Source: Haloplanus sp. CK5-1
Lineage (GTDB): Archaea > Halobacteriota > Halobacteria > Halobacteriales > Haloferacaceae
Assembly: GCF_037201915.1 (NCBI RefSeq)
Contig: NZ_CP147505.1
Span: forward strand, 1,240,001 to 1,304,000
DNA: 64,000 nucleotides
Direction of reading: 5' to 3'
Shown here: positions 35,679 to 43,153 of the stretch, one piece after another
Layout: each line of letters begins with the position of its first letter
How positions within the stretch are numbered: position 1 is the first letter of the stretch
The notes under the pieces: generated by a model
Told to the model about the DNA's origin: nothing
What the model saw: only the letters and a program-made list of their open reading frames with translations
The model's database searches: none
Program-made: the position numbers and the translations under genes

Positions 35679-37190
35679 CGCTAGTTGTCCACTCTCTTGA
35701 TGGCGGCGGCAACAAGAGTCCGGTCTAACACGGTAAGGACGCTGATACGAGACGAAGTACACATCTGACGCCACGGAGAGTTGAGGAAGAGTCACAAATC
35801 TGGATTGTTTTGGCTGTAGTTGTCGTTCAGACTGATCTCCGAAGACAGCTGTCGCTGTTCGCCAGCCTCGCTTCGCCGAAGCGAGGCGGCTCAACCGAGT
35901 CCGTGTTCGTATCCTGCTGGCAGTCCTTCTCCGTTAGTCCGGTACTTCTCTTTCCAGCCGAGTTCGTCGTCTAACACCCGTTCGATCCCGTGCAAAAACG
36001 CGTCACCAAACGCGAATGTTTTCGGAAGTGCTCGCCCGCCCCGCCGTGGTCGGGCGAGCACGGCCCACTGTAACACGAGCCACAACTGCTCTAACAGAAA
36101 CCCCACGCCCACGTAGAACAGCCGGATTGTCGTCGATGGCGTTGTTGTCAGGGCACGCGCTTCTCGGAACTTCTCGTAGCTCTTCTCTATCCGTGAACGC
36201 TTGTTGTAGGTCGTAGCGACTTGCGCGGGCGTGCGGTCTTCCAGACCGTACGCCGCGTATCCTGTCGCTTTCACACCAGACTTTCCGCGGTCACCGTTCT
36301 GATAGGTAACGTTCACCGCCAGTGGATACGTCTGTTCGTGCTCTTTCCCTTCGCAAATCGTCTCTTCGGTCATGTGTGACGCGGCCTTGGAGAGTTTCTT
36401 CCGGAGCGAGTCTTTCCGGGTTATGACCGGAAAGACTGGCGGTGCTGTCTCCCGAAGAATACCGATTAACTCCCCGACAAAGGCGTCCCTGTCCATGAGG
36501 ATCTGGTCGGTCTCGAATGGGTATGTTTCGACGCGGGCGAGCACGCGCTCGACCGCGTCGGCCTTGCTGTCCTCGCCGTCAACTGGTTCAACCGCCAGTG
36601 TGAGTGGCTTTCCCTGCGCGATGACGAACGCAGTACAGTACCGGTGACACTTCGTGGTTCCATCTCGTGCTTCCATTCTCCTGAACTCGTCCTCGTCGTC
36701 TGGATGACCGTGGAACGGATTGTCCATGAAGTCCAGACAGATGGTTCTCGACCCGCCGCGGTCGAGAACCGTCATCGCCACCAGTGCGAGGATATCGTTG
36801 ACAGCATCAAGCATCGGCTCTTTCTCCAAGGTGTGCAACCAGTCCATCACTGGCTCGCGGTTTGGCGTGTCCTCAGTGTTCGTCGTGACACCGTTGACGG
36901 AGGTTGTGTCAACAGCAGCTCGTAAGACGACTTCCATGATTTCCTCGGAATCGAGGCCGGAGCCCTCGATTCCTTCCATCGGTATCAGCTCAAGCAACTC
37001 CATGCTAAGAGACTTCAACTGGCTGCTCGAAATGTACTCGTCCGGATCTGTGAGGATGCGTTTGAGTCTTGGGAACTCCATCACACACAGGAATCCGGGC
37101 AGCGGCTGAATCAGGCGACTGATTCAGTCGCGTCATTCTAATCACTACGTGTCAGAAACTGGTCTCTTGAGCCAGAGTGGACAACTAGCG
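35679..37190 (-). mobile_element. ISH3-family insertion sequence, 1512 bp, complete
   Basis: Perfect 17-bp inverted ends CGCTAGTTGTCCACTCT at 35679-35695 and, inverted, 37174-37190, flanked by a 5-bp duplication ACGTT (35674-35678 and 37191-37195). One transposase gene occupies 35891-37084. A 5-bp duplication and the transposase type fit the haloarchaeal ISH3 family. It is inserted in the GAF domain of the sensor kinase gene. Confidence 0.92.
35891..37084 (-). CDS. ISH3-family transposase
   Basis: A 397-residue DDE transposase that moves the surrounding IS. Candidate catalytic positions: Asp in TICLDFMDNPFHG, Asp in DQILMDRDAFVG, and Glu in YNKRSRIEKSYEKFREAR, the typical C-terminal Y-x2-R-x3-E-x6 arrangement of the IS4-like DDE superfamily. 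The N-terminal 110 residues are a separate helical region. The frame is intact. Confidence 0.9.
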   Translation of the reverse strand: MMEFPRLKRILTDPDEYISSSQLKSLSMELLELIPMEGIEGSGLDSEEIMEVVLRAAVDTTSVNGVTTNTEDTPNREPVMDWLHTLEKEPMLDAVNDILALVAMTVLDRGGSRTICLDFMDNPFHGHPDDEDEFRRMEARDGTTKCHRYCTAFVIAQGKPLTLAVEPVDGEDSKADAVERVLARVETYPFETDQILMDRDAFVGELIGILRETAPPVFPVITRKDSLRKKLSKAASHMTEETICEGKEHEQTYPLAVNVTYQNGDRGKSGVKATGYAAYGLEDRTPAQVATTYNKRSRIEKSYEKFREARALTTTPSTTIRLFYVGVGFLLEQLWLVLQWAVLARPRRGGRALPKTFAFGDAFLHGIERVLDDELGWKEKYRTNGEGLPAGYEHGLG

Positions 37191-37434
37191 ACGTTTCTTG
37201 AAGCTCTAGTTCGAGCCCGAGCGGGGCTTGTCCGTCTGCCGTGTCGGTCGCGACGACTATCTCCCAGTGGCCCGTCTCTCGATCGATCCGAGCGAGATAG
37301 CCGTTGTTCACGCCGAGATACCGTTTGCCAAGCTCTAACGCCTCGCGCGCTTTTTCGTTGAACGGGATATCCTCTCGAACGATTTCATGGAGTCGTTGAC
37401 GGGCCTCGTGAACGCTCGGTGTGGGCTCCACCAT

Positions 37435-37556
37435 CTCTAGCGTACGCTACGCTCTGGTATCCAAATGGTATAAAGTCACGTTTATTGAATAAGATCACGA
37501 TCACTTGAGGATTCAGCCCATCAAAACTTTCCACGTGGGACTGATTCACACACAGA
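37435..37556. promoter_or_regulatory. Divergent promoter region, kinase 1 / regulator 1
   Basis: A 122-bp intergenic region with an AT-rich core. TTTATTGAATA and the near-repeat GATCACGATCAC are conserved, with few changes, in the matching region of the second cassette (there AGTTTATTGACTA and ATCACAATCAC). The preserved spacing to the regulator ATG suggests a shared promoter/operator, perhaps bound by the regulator itself. Confidence 0.55.
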
Positions 37557-38222
37557 ATGGCTACTGATCCAGACACGAAATCCTTCGTCTTGCGTTCGAC
37601 GTACCGGATGAACGTCGTCCAGTCGCTATCTCGAGTAGGCCAGCTAACGCCGACCTCGATCGCGCAGAAAACGGGGATCCGACAGCCACACGTGTCCCGA
37701 ACTTTGTCCGAACTGCGTCAGGAGGGTCTCGTCTCCCTCGCAGTTCCCGAGGACCAACACAAAGGCCGACTGTACGAATTGACGGAGTTCGGTGAAGAGA
37801 TCTGGTCGGAAACCAACCAGATACATTGGCAGAACGACGTCGCTAACATCCCTTCCACCCACCGAGAGATAGTTGCCCATCTTCACCAAGAACTCGGAGA
37901 GAAAGTAACCGGAGTGGGATATTACGATGGGAGTACTGTCAGCATGTACTATTTCCACGATCAGATGCGGCACAAGTACTCCGAGGAACAGTTCGTGAAA
38001 TCGTCGGAGACCCTGATCGAGGAGTTCAGCCACACCGACACGGAGGCTGCCGAAATCGTCGGCGAACTCCGTTACGAAGTCCAATCGTTTACCGAACTGA
38101 ATCGGATCGTGATCTACTCGGATGGCGGGTTTTTGACGATCGGATTGCAGTCCGAGTGTCAGTTCGAATACCCGTCGTTGATAGAGGACTGTCAATCCAT
38201 ATTGAACGACGCGTCCGAATAG
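37557..38222 (+). CDS. Winged-helix transcriptional regulator of the sensor-kinase cassette (copy 1)
   Basis: A 221-residue regulator. Residues 15-85 are a MarR/ArsR-like winged helix: LSRVGQLTPTSIAQKTGIRQ (helices 1-2), PHVSRTLSELRQEGLVSL (recognition helix and turn) and KGRLYELTEFGEEIW (wing). The C-terminal 130 residues are a conserved alpha/beta domain without a motif I recognise; it may receive a signal. It has about three-quarters identity to the copy at 41921 by eye. It is divergent from kinase 1. No receiver domain is present in the kinase or the regulator, so signal transfer, if any, must be unusual. Confidence 0.8.
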   Translation: MATDPDTKSFVLRSTYRMNVVQSLSRVGQLTPTSIAQKTGIRQPHVSRTLSELRQEGLVSLAVPEDQHKGRLYELTEFGEEIWSETNQIHWQNDVANIPSTHREIVAHLHQELGEKVTGVGYYDGSTVSMYYFHDQMRHKYSEEQFVKSSETLIEEFSHTDTEAAEIVGELRYEVQSFTELNRIVIYSDGGFLTIGLQSECQFEYPSLIEDCQSILNDASE

Positions 38223-38361
38223 CGTATCGTGTGACGTATCCGGGAGAATCGACATCAACGTCGGTCGCTGCTCGCCGTTGTGTTGATAATTTCTACCTAC
38301 GAGGCGGAGGAGCGTCAATACGGCGGAATCTCCCTCGACGATAGACGGTCGTCGAGTGTTT

Positions 38362-38443
38362 CACATTATTCATAGATAGTTCCGGTAGTACACCCGAAAT
38401 GTACGTTCGGAACACTACCGGGCGAGAAACTACTAGTAGGCTC
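38362..38443 (+). repeat. Conserved promoter-start-hairpin element, copy 1
   Basis: An AT-rich box ATTATTCATAGATAG is followed at conserved distance by ATGTACGTTCGGAACACTA and the palindrome CTACTAGTAG. The short frame from ATG 38399 ends at 38491 (30 codons: MYVRNTTGRETTSR...). CGG-AACACTA-CCG forms a small hairpin, and GGCGAG...CTCGCC encloses the palindrome. Related copies lie at 39259 and 42896. A leaderless micro-gene, a decayed gene start or a structured RNA are all possible. Confidence 0.55.
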
Positions 38444-38496
38444 GCCAGCAGTAAAATCACCTTTCTGCGAATCGAAAACAGACGGACGTGAGAACG

Positions 38497-38637
38497 CTAT
38501 TCGTTTTCGAGAGCGTCGTAGATCTCGCGGTGTTCGTCCCGATCTGCCCTGGCGACTCGCAACACGAGTTCTCGACGAATGTCCTCCATCACGTCGTCGA
38601 GTGGTGTTCGTTCGCCTGTCTTCTCTTCCGTTGCCAT
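38497..38637 (-). CDS. Putative antitoxin partner of the Doc-like toxin
   Basis: A 46-residue, highly charged, helical protein (MATEEKTGERTPLDDVMEDI...), starting 25 bp after the toxin stop. Size and position suggest the antitoxin of a toxin-antitoxin pair, but it has no Phd/AbrB fold that I can recognise and no Fic-inhibition motif (S/T-x3-E-G/N). The order toxin-then-antitoxin is the reverse of phd-doc. Confidence concerns a real gene; the antitoxin role is inferred from position. Confidence 0.55.
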   Translation of the reverse strand: MATEEKTGERTPLDDVMEDIRRELVLRVARADRDEHREIYDALENE

Positions 38638-38662
38638 ATCTACCTCTTGACCACGAATCCCG

Positions 38663-39151
38663 TTAATCGTTCGGGTCCGCTGATTCATCGGACAGTTGCT
38701 CGAGTCCATACTCTACGAGGTCGCCTCGCAATCGTTCGATCACCTCGTCCAAATCGACTTCAGTCGTGCGTGCTCGGAGATATTCCAGCACGTCGTCCTC
38801 ATCGACGGCCTTCTCGTCGGTGCCGAACTTCACCAGTATCCCTCTGATTCCCTCGTCGTATTCGAATCGATGACCGTTGAGTAGATAGAACACCGTTGTC
38901 GTGTTGAGTGCAGTGCGTTTGTTCCCGTCCACGAACGGGTGGTTGGCAACAAGGAGCCGAAGGAGATGAAACGCCTTCTCGTGAATCGTCTCTGGAACCG
39001 ACCCGAAGCTCCCCTCGCTGACGTACTCCAGTGCGAATTCGATATCTCCGCGATTGTGGACGCCTGAGCTGGTATCTGCATACTCCGAGACAATGTCCTC
39101 GTGGATGTCGAGGACTTCTTCGACCGACGGATACCAAAACGAGTCGGTCAT
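38663..39151 (-). CDS. Doc/Fic-family (death-on-curing) toxin
   Basis: A 162-residue protein with the Fic-fold signature HPFVDGNKRTALNT (residues about 71-84), matching the H-x-F-x-x-x-N-K-R active site of Doc, which phosphorylates EF-Tu in bacteria. The N-terminus PSVEEVLDIHEDIVSEYADTS... and the early HNRGDIEFALEYV match the death-on-curing subfamily. An acidic C-terminal tail of about 40 residues is extra. It sits between the two sensor/regulator cassettes in the low-GC island. In archaea the target would be aEF1A, untested here. Confidence 0.85.
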   Translation of the reverse strand: MTDSFWYPSVEEVLDIHEDIVSEYADTSSGVHNRGDIEFALEYVSEGSFGSVPETIHEKAFHLLRLLVANHPFVDGNKRTALNTTTVFYLLNGHRFEYDEGIRGILVKFGTDEKAVDEDDVLEYLRARTTEVDLDEVIERLRGDLVEYGLEQLSDESADPND

Positions 39152-39258
39152 TATCGAGGGTTCTCATTCGATTAACCTATCGTTTTCTCTCTACGAATGA
39201 ACGTCACCCAGCGGAACACGACACGGCAGTTCGGTCGATAACCGATACTGTCGAAAGG

Positions 39259-39304
39259 ATGTACGCCCGGAACACTACCGGGCGAAAATCTACTAGTAGG
39301 CCCG
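39259..39304 (+). repeat. Conserved start-hairpin element, copy 2
   Basis: ATGTACGCCCGGAACACTAC continues into CGGGCG, an A/T-rich spacer and the palindrome CTACTAGTAG. GCCCGG-AACACTA-CCGGGC is a perfect hairpin with the same loop as copy 1, and a second stem ACCGGGC/GCCCGGT encloses the palindrome. The frame from ATG 39259 is 27 codons (stop at 39342). This copy lacks the clear AT-rich box of copies 1 and 3. Confidence 0.55.
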
Positions 39305-39332
39305 GTGGAGCTAAAGACGGCATATTTAGTGG

Positions 39333-39399
39333 GGTCTGTTAGAAATCACCAGCAGATGATACGAATGGTGTGCAAGAGATAGAGCGTCAAGTCAGCACA
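39333..39399. other. Possible IS-end remnant at the break in kinase 2
   Basis: Similarity to kinase 1 stops abruptly at about 39400. The adjoining 67 bp ends in GGGGTCTGTTAGAAATCACC (39333 onward), which resembles a terminal repeat of a haloarchaeal IS, and in the kinase reading direction encodes ADLTLYLLHTIRII, like a transposase tail. No second end or duplication is visible. Low certainty. Confidence 0.3.
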
Positions 39400-39428
39400 T
39401 GCCTTCTCCATCGCCTCTGTTTTCCGGG

Positions 39429-41717
39429 TCAGGTCCGCTCACGGTCGTTGCGCTCGCTGATGTTAGTAACGGTACCAACCATCCGCTTGGTATCGTCGCT
39501 ATCGTCGTAGATTTCACCCCGTGACTCGACCCAGATGTGTGTGTCATTGTCGCTCTGGATGCGATACTCGATCTGAAATCCACTCTCGGTTTCGGCGGCC
39601 TGTTCGACAGCAGCAGTGGCTTTCTCTCTGTCGTCAGGATGAATATACGCCGCGAACGCTTCGAAGGTTCCCCCGAACGTCCCTGGTTCGATCCCGACCA
39701 GTCGTTCCAGAGACTCATTCCAAACCACTTCATCGGATCCAATCTTCCATTCCCAGATGCCTGTGTTCGTTCCTTGCAAGGCAAGTTCGAGGCGTTGTTT
39801 CGTCTCTTGAAGTTCCGCCTCGCGCTCCTTACGCTCGGTGATGTCGCGTCCCTCTGGGACCAACAGCGTCACATTACCCTGTTCGTCGGTTATCGGTCGA
39901 ATCGAGAAATCGATAATGGCATTTTCCTCACCGCCTTGTATCTCAACCTCATAGCGGACGAACTCGCCCGCTGCGGCGCGATCGATCGCATCCTGGGTCT
40001 CCTGTTGGGTGGCGTCGTCGCGCTGCCACCAAGCCGCCTCGTAAAACGGTTTTCCGACGACATCTTCCGGGTCAAGACCGCCAAATTCGAGAGCCGGCTC
40101 GTTCACCTCAATAACTGTACCGTCAGGCTCTAACAAGCCCGTAAATTGATTTGTCTGGTTGAAAATTGCCTCGTAGCGACGTTCGCGCTCCCTGCGTTCA
40201 GTGACATCCCGGCTGATGAGCAAATGTTGTCCAGGAATAATACCCGCCGTTCCTGAATACTCAATAATTTTCTCCACGCCATCGGCACCGATTACCGTCG
40301 TTGTTTCACTCTCACCACCTGCTTTTTCGATGTCTTGCCACTCGGATTCGAACGCAAATTCGTCAGGAAGAAATTCCGTTAGCGACCGGCCGAGTAGTTT
40401 CCTCGTTTCTATCCCGAATAACGTACTCGCTGCTGCGTTTGCGTCGATAATCCTGCTCTCATCATTAATAATAGTGATCGCATCAGTCGCTTCTTCGATG
40501 GCTGTTTTGTACTTATCACGCGACCGCGTGATTTCTGTCACCTGTTGTTGAACAGTAACATTCGGCTTTCGAGGGATCGTAACCGTCATGGTCGTCCCCT
40601 GTTCCGTGATCTCTGAATCGATTGAGCCGTCATGGCTGGTCACAATCCAGTAGGCCAACCAGAGACCCAAGCCCGAGCCGTGGATGAGTGGTGTTTCCAC
40701 CCCTGAGTTGAGGACTTCAGCTTCGTGATCAGGAAGCCCGGGTCCAGTATCGCTAATCTGAATCTCGATACCGTTCGGGACGATCTCGATAGCTACCGTA
40801 ACACTGGGATTGTCGCCGGTGTGTTTGACTGCGTTCTCGATGAGTTCCTCGATAGCCCGGTCGAAGTTCTGCAGCACTCGCCCCTGAATTTTCGTGTCGT
40901 AGTCAACAGTGATCGGCGCTGCCGGGTATTCCTGTGTAATCTCTGCAGCAATCTCCTCTATAAGGCTTCCAATCTCTGTCGCCTGTCGTTCGGAACTGGT
41001 GGTGATAATTTCTTCCAGTATACGAGCTTTCTGACTCAAATCGATCAAGTCGTCGATGTGGGTGAGAACGGTTTCACCGACAGAATCATCATCTATCCGA
41101 TCGGCCATGAGTTCCGCGTGGCCTCGAATGACTGAGATGTCGTTGCGAAGATTGTGCCGCAGGACGCGGTTAAGAACCGTGGCAAGGTTAGTTTGCTTCG
41201 TGAGCTCGCCCTCGATGAGTTCTTTTTCGAGTTCGCGTTCGAGCAATCGGGTAAGGTGGTCAGTAAACTGCATTTCAGCCTCGGTGAACGATTCAGTTCG
41301 AGGCTCTTGTGCGGCAAAACAGACGGTTCCGTAGGGTTCGTCCTCAGTAATGAGTGGAATACCGAGATGCGTATGATGCCCGCTGATTTCGAAGGCCGGA
41401 TCGTCGCCCCAGCCTTGGTTTGCTGCATCGTGGAGCGCGAGTGGGGTGCCTTCTTCGATGGTCTTACAACAGTACGTTTCCTGAAGCTCTCGTTCAGAAT
41501 CAGGCTGGGCCTGTCCGTCTTCCGTGTCAGTCGTGACGACGATTTCCCAGTGATCGGTTTCTTGATCGATCTGAGTGAGATAGCCGTTGTCCACGCCGAG
41601 ATACTGTTTGCCAAGCTCTAACGCCTCGCTTGCTTTTTCATTAAATGGCACATCCTTCCGAACGATTTCATGGAGCCGTTGACGGGTTTTATGATCGGTT
41701 ACTGTGGAATCCACCAT
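39429..41717 (-). CDS. GAF/histidine kinase/three-PAS sensor (copy 2), 3'-truncated and frame-shifted
   Basis: A 762-residue paralogue of the kinase at 32501-37434. GAF about 20-155; kinase His box RVLRHNLRNDISVIRGHAEL near residue 185; N-box ENAVKH near 290; G-box GSGLGLWLAYW near 340; then three PAS domains (about 385-760). It ends ERNDRERT where kinase 1 continues with GREAELTRKTEAMEKAP. At 39438-39440 one A is missing relative to kinase 1 (GAGCGG for GAAGCGG), giving the TGA stop. The restored frame matches ten more residues before all similarity ends near 39400. The catalytic core is intact, so the protein may still work. No LOV domain remains. Confidence 0.8.
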   Translation of the reverse strand: MVDSTVTDHKTRQRLHEIVRKDVPFNEKASEALELGKQYLGVDNGYLTQIDQETDHWEIVVTTDTEDGQAQPDSERELQETYCCKTIEEGTPLALHDAANQGWGDDPAFEISGHHTHLGIPLITEDEPYGTVCFAAQEPRTESFTEAEMQFTDHLTRLLERELEKELIEGELTKQTNLATVLNRVLRHNLRNDISVIRGHAELMADRIDDDSVGETVLTHIDDLIDLSQKARILEEIITTSSERQATEIGSLIEEIAAEITQEYPAAPITVDYDTKIQGRVLQNFDRAIEELIENAVKHTGDNPSVTVAIEIVPNGIEIQISDTGPGLPDHEAEVLNSGVETPLIHGSGLGLWLAYWIVTSHDGSIDSEITEQGTTMTVTIPRKPNVTVQQQVTEITRSRDKYKTAIEEATDAITIINDESRIIDANAAASTLFGIETRKLLGRSLTEFLPDEFAFESEWQDIEKAGGESETTTVIGADGVEKIIEYSGTAGIIPGQHLLISRDVTERRERERRYEAIFNQTNQFTGLLEPDGTVIEVNEPALEFGGLDPEDVVGKPFYEAAWWQRDDATQQETQDAIDRAAAGEFVRYEVEIQGGEENAIIDFSIRPITDEQGNVTLLVPEGRDITERKEREAELQETKQRLELALQGTNTGIWEWKIGSDEVVWNESLERLVGIEPGTFGGTFEAFAAYIHPDDREKATAAVEQAAETESGFQIEYRIQSDNDTHIWVESRGEIYDDSDDTKRMVGTVTNISERNDRERT

Positions 41718-41920
41718 CGTTAGAAAATTGCCACTACTCCTGTGTCGATGATCTCCTCAAGTCCTTGTATTCCAATCCATTGACGTGTAGGTATAGGGTT
41801 CATTTCCTCTCACACTATGGTATTCAAGTGGTTAAGAGATAGTTTATTGACTAGAATCACAATCACCATGACCTTCAGCTTCATCAGGACTTTTCTCTCT
41901 GGGATCCATTCCCATACAGA
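41718..41920. promoter_or_regulatory. Divergent promoter region, kinase 2 / regulator 2
   Basis: A 203-bp intergenic region. The part nearer the regulator repeats the first cassette: GGTATTCAAGTGG, then AGTTTATTGACTA, then ATCACAATCAC, at the same spacing to the ATG as in cassette 1. The part nearer the kinase is about 80 bp longer than in cassette 1 and shows nothing recognisable. Confidence 0.5.
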
Positions 41921-42589
41921 ATGGCTGACGATCCGGATGTGAAATCCTTCGTTTCACGTTCAAAATACCGGATGGGCGTTATCCGAGTACTCTCTCAGTC
42001 AGGCCAGCTCACCCCCACCTCGATTGTGGAGAAAACCGATATACGACAACCACACGTGTCCCGGGTGTTGTCGGAATTGCGTGAGAAGGATCTTGTCAGC
42101 CTCGCAGTTTCCGAGAGTCAACGCAAAGGCCGACTGTACGAATTGACGGAGTTCGGGGATGAAATATGGTCAGATACGAACCGAATACATTGGCAGAACG
42201 ACATCGCTAATATTCCTTCCACCCATCAAGAGATAGTCGCCTATCTTCATCAAGAAGTTCGGGAGAAAGTAGCTGCAGTGGGATGTTACGACGGAAATAC
42301 TGTCAGTATGTACTATTTCCAAGACCAGGTGCGGGACAAGTATTCCGAGGAACAATTTGTGGAGTCCTCAGAGACCTTGATCAAGGAACTCAGTCACACC
42401 GATGCGAAGGCTGCTGAAATCACAGGTGAGCTCCGCTACGAGGTTCAATCGTTCACCAAACTGAATCGGATCGTAATTTACACTGATGACGGATTTTTGG
42501 CAATTGGATTGCAGTCAGAGTGCCAATTCGAATACCCGTCATTGATTGAGGAATGCAAGTCTATATTGGACGGAGAAACGTCCGAATAG
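41921..42589 (+). CDS. Winged-helix transcriptional regulator of the sensor-kinase cassette (copy 2)
   Basis: A 222-residue paralogue of the regulator at 37557, aligned without gaps over nearly the whole length. Winged helix at residues 15-85 (LSQSGQLTPTSIVEKTDIRQ, PHVSRVLSELREKDLVSL). The C-terminal domain keeps blocks such as NIPSTHQEIVAYLHQE and FTKLNRIVIYTDDGFLAIG. Conservation of the C-terminal domain as strongly as the HTH suggests a functional sensing or interaction role. Divergent from kinase 2. Confidence 0.8.
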   Translation: MADDPDVKSFVSRSKYRMGVIRVLSQSGQLTPTSIVEKTDIRQPHVSRVLSELREKDLVSLAVSESQRKGRLYELTEFGDEIWSDTNRIHWQNDIANIPSTHQEIVAYLHQEVREKVAAVGCYDGNTVSMYYFQDQVRDKYSEEQFVESSETLIKELSHTDAKAAEITGELRYEVQSFTKLNRIVIYTDDGFLAIGLQSECQFEYPSLIEECKSILDGETSE

Positions 42590-43153
42590 TGTGGTTTGTG
42601 ACAGCTACTGGATAAATTGATCTCTATCCCGACTACTGCTTGCCGTCGTACCAACCGATTCGAATAGACTGAGTCTGGAACCGCTCTTGTGCGGGATAAG
42701 CGCTCTGTATCCACCACGGTCATCCACAGCCGACAGATGTCAGTACTCCCGGCAGACCTCATTCCGGGCCCGTCATCATTGAATCTTTCCAAAACACGTA
42801 GGAAGAGCGGTTAATACGGAAGGGTCGATCTCAACGGCAGAGCGTAATTGAAGCAATACATATTATTTATAAATAGTTATAACAGCATACTTAAAATGTA
42901 CGCCCGGAACACTAACGTCCGGCCTCATCCCTGGCGGCGTGCCGAGTCGGCCGGCTAACCCTCGTGCCGGGCGGCCGTCGGATGCGTGTAACGGCGTCAC
43001 GGGCCGTCCGATGGACGACCCCACTGGTGATTCGTGGAATCACCCATGTAGCGTGCCCGGGTTCGCCGCGCGTCATCGCGCCCTGGTGGGTGTGCTCGGG
43101 CGGGGACTGAAGGCACGCACCCGACGGTACACACCCCAGCGGTTTAACCTCTG
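42590..43153. other. Non-coding stretch (564 bp) at the right end of the accessory island
   Basis: No supported gene. The first 300 bp are AT-richer; then comes copy 3 of the promoter-start-hairpin element (42860-42920). From about 42915 base composition switches to the GC-rich style of the core genome, so the island border probably lies here. Confidence 0.55.
42860..42920 (+). repeat. Conserved promoter-start-hairpin element, copy 3
   Basis: ATTATTTATAAATAG is followed, at the same distance as in copy 1, by ATGTACGCCCGGAACACTA, with hairpin CCGGA-ACACTAACG-TCCGG. Similarity ends just after ACACTA; the remaining frame from ATG 42896 is 20 codons (stop at 42958) and looks unrelated. The switch in sequence falls inside the element, as if a recombination joined the island to core DNA here. 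Confidence 0.55.

Larger units (their letters stand above)
32501..37434 (-). pseudogene. GAF/histidine kinase/six-PAS sensor with a LOV domain, interrupted by an ISH3-family IS
   Basis: Fragment 37434-37191 holds the N-terminus and start of a GAF domain; fragment 35678-32501 holds the rest. Removing the IS and one ACGTT copy rejoins QE-TYCRET in frame, giving 1138 residues. Order: GAF (about 20-150), HisKA-like box RVLRHNLRNDISVIRG with His188, ATPase N-box ENAVKH and G-box GSGLGLWLAYW (about 280-385), then six PAS domains (about 400-1136). The fifth PAS has GRNCRFMQGPETD (Cys945, codon 33083-33085), FWN and GFQ residues: the LOV flavin-binding set. Kinase core before the PAS array is an inverted order. 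It is divergent from the regulator at 37557. Confidence 0.85.

Noticed and set aside
35891-37084. ISH3-family gene as a transposon-borne accessory function
   Set aside because: Only the transposase is present between the two ends; there is no cargo.
38399-39342. IS200/IS605-type transposon ends with an associated tnpB
   Set aside because: Hairpins near palindromes recall such ends, but no tnpA or tnpB reading frame or remnant lies between or beside the copies.
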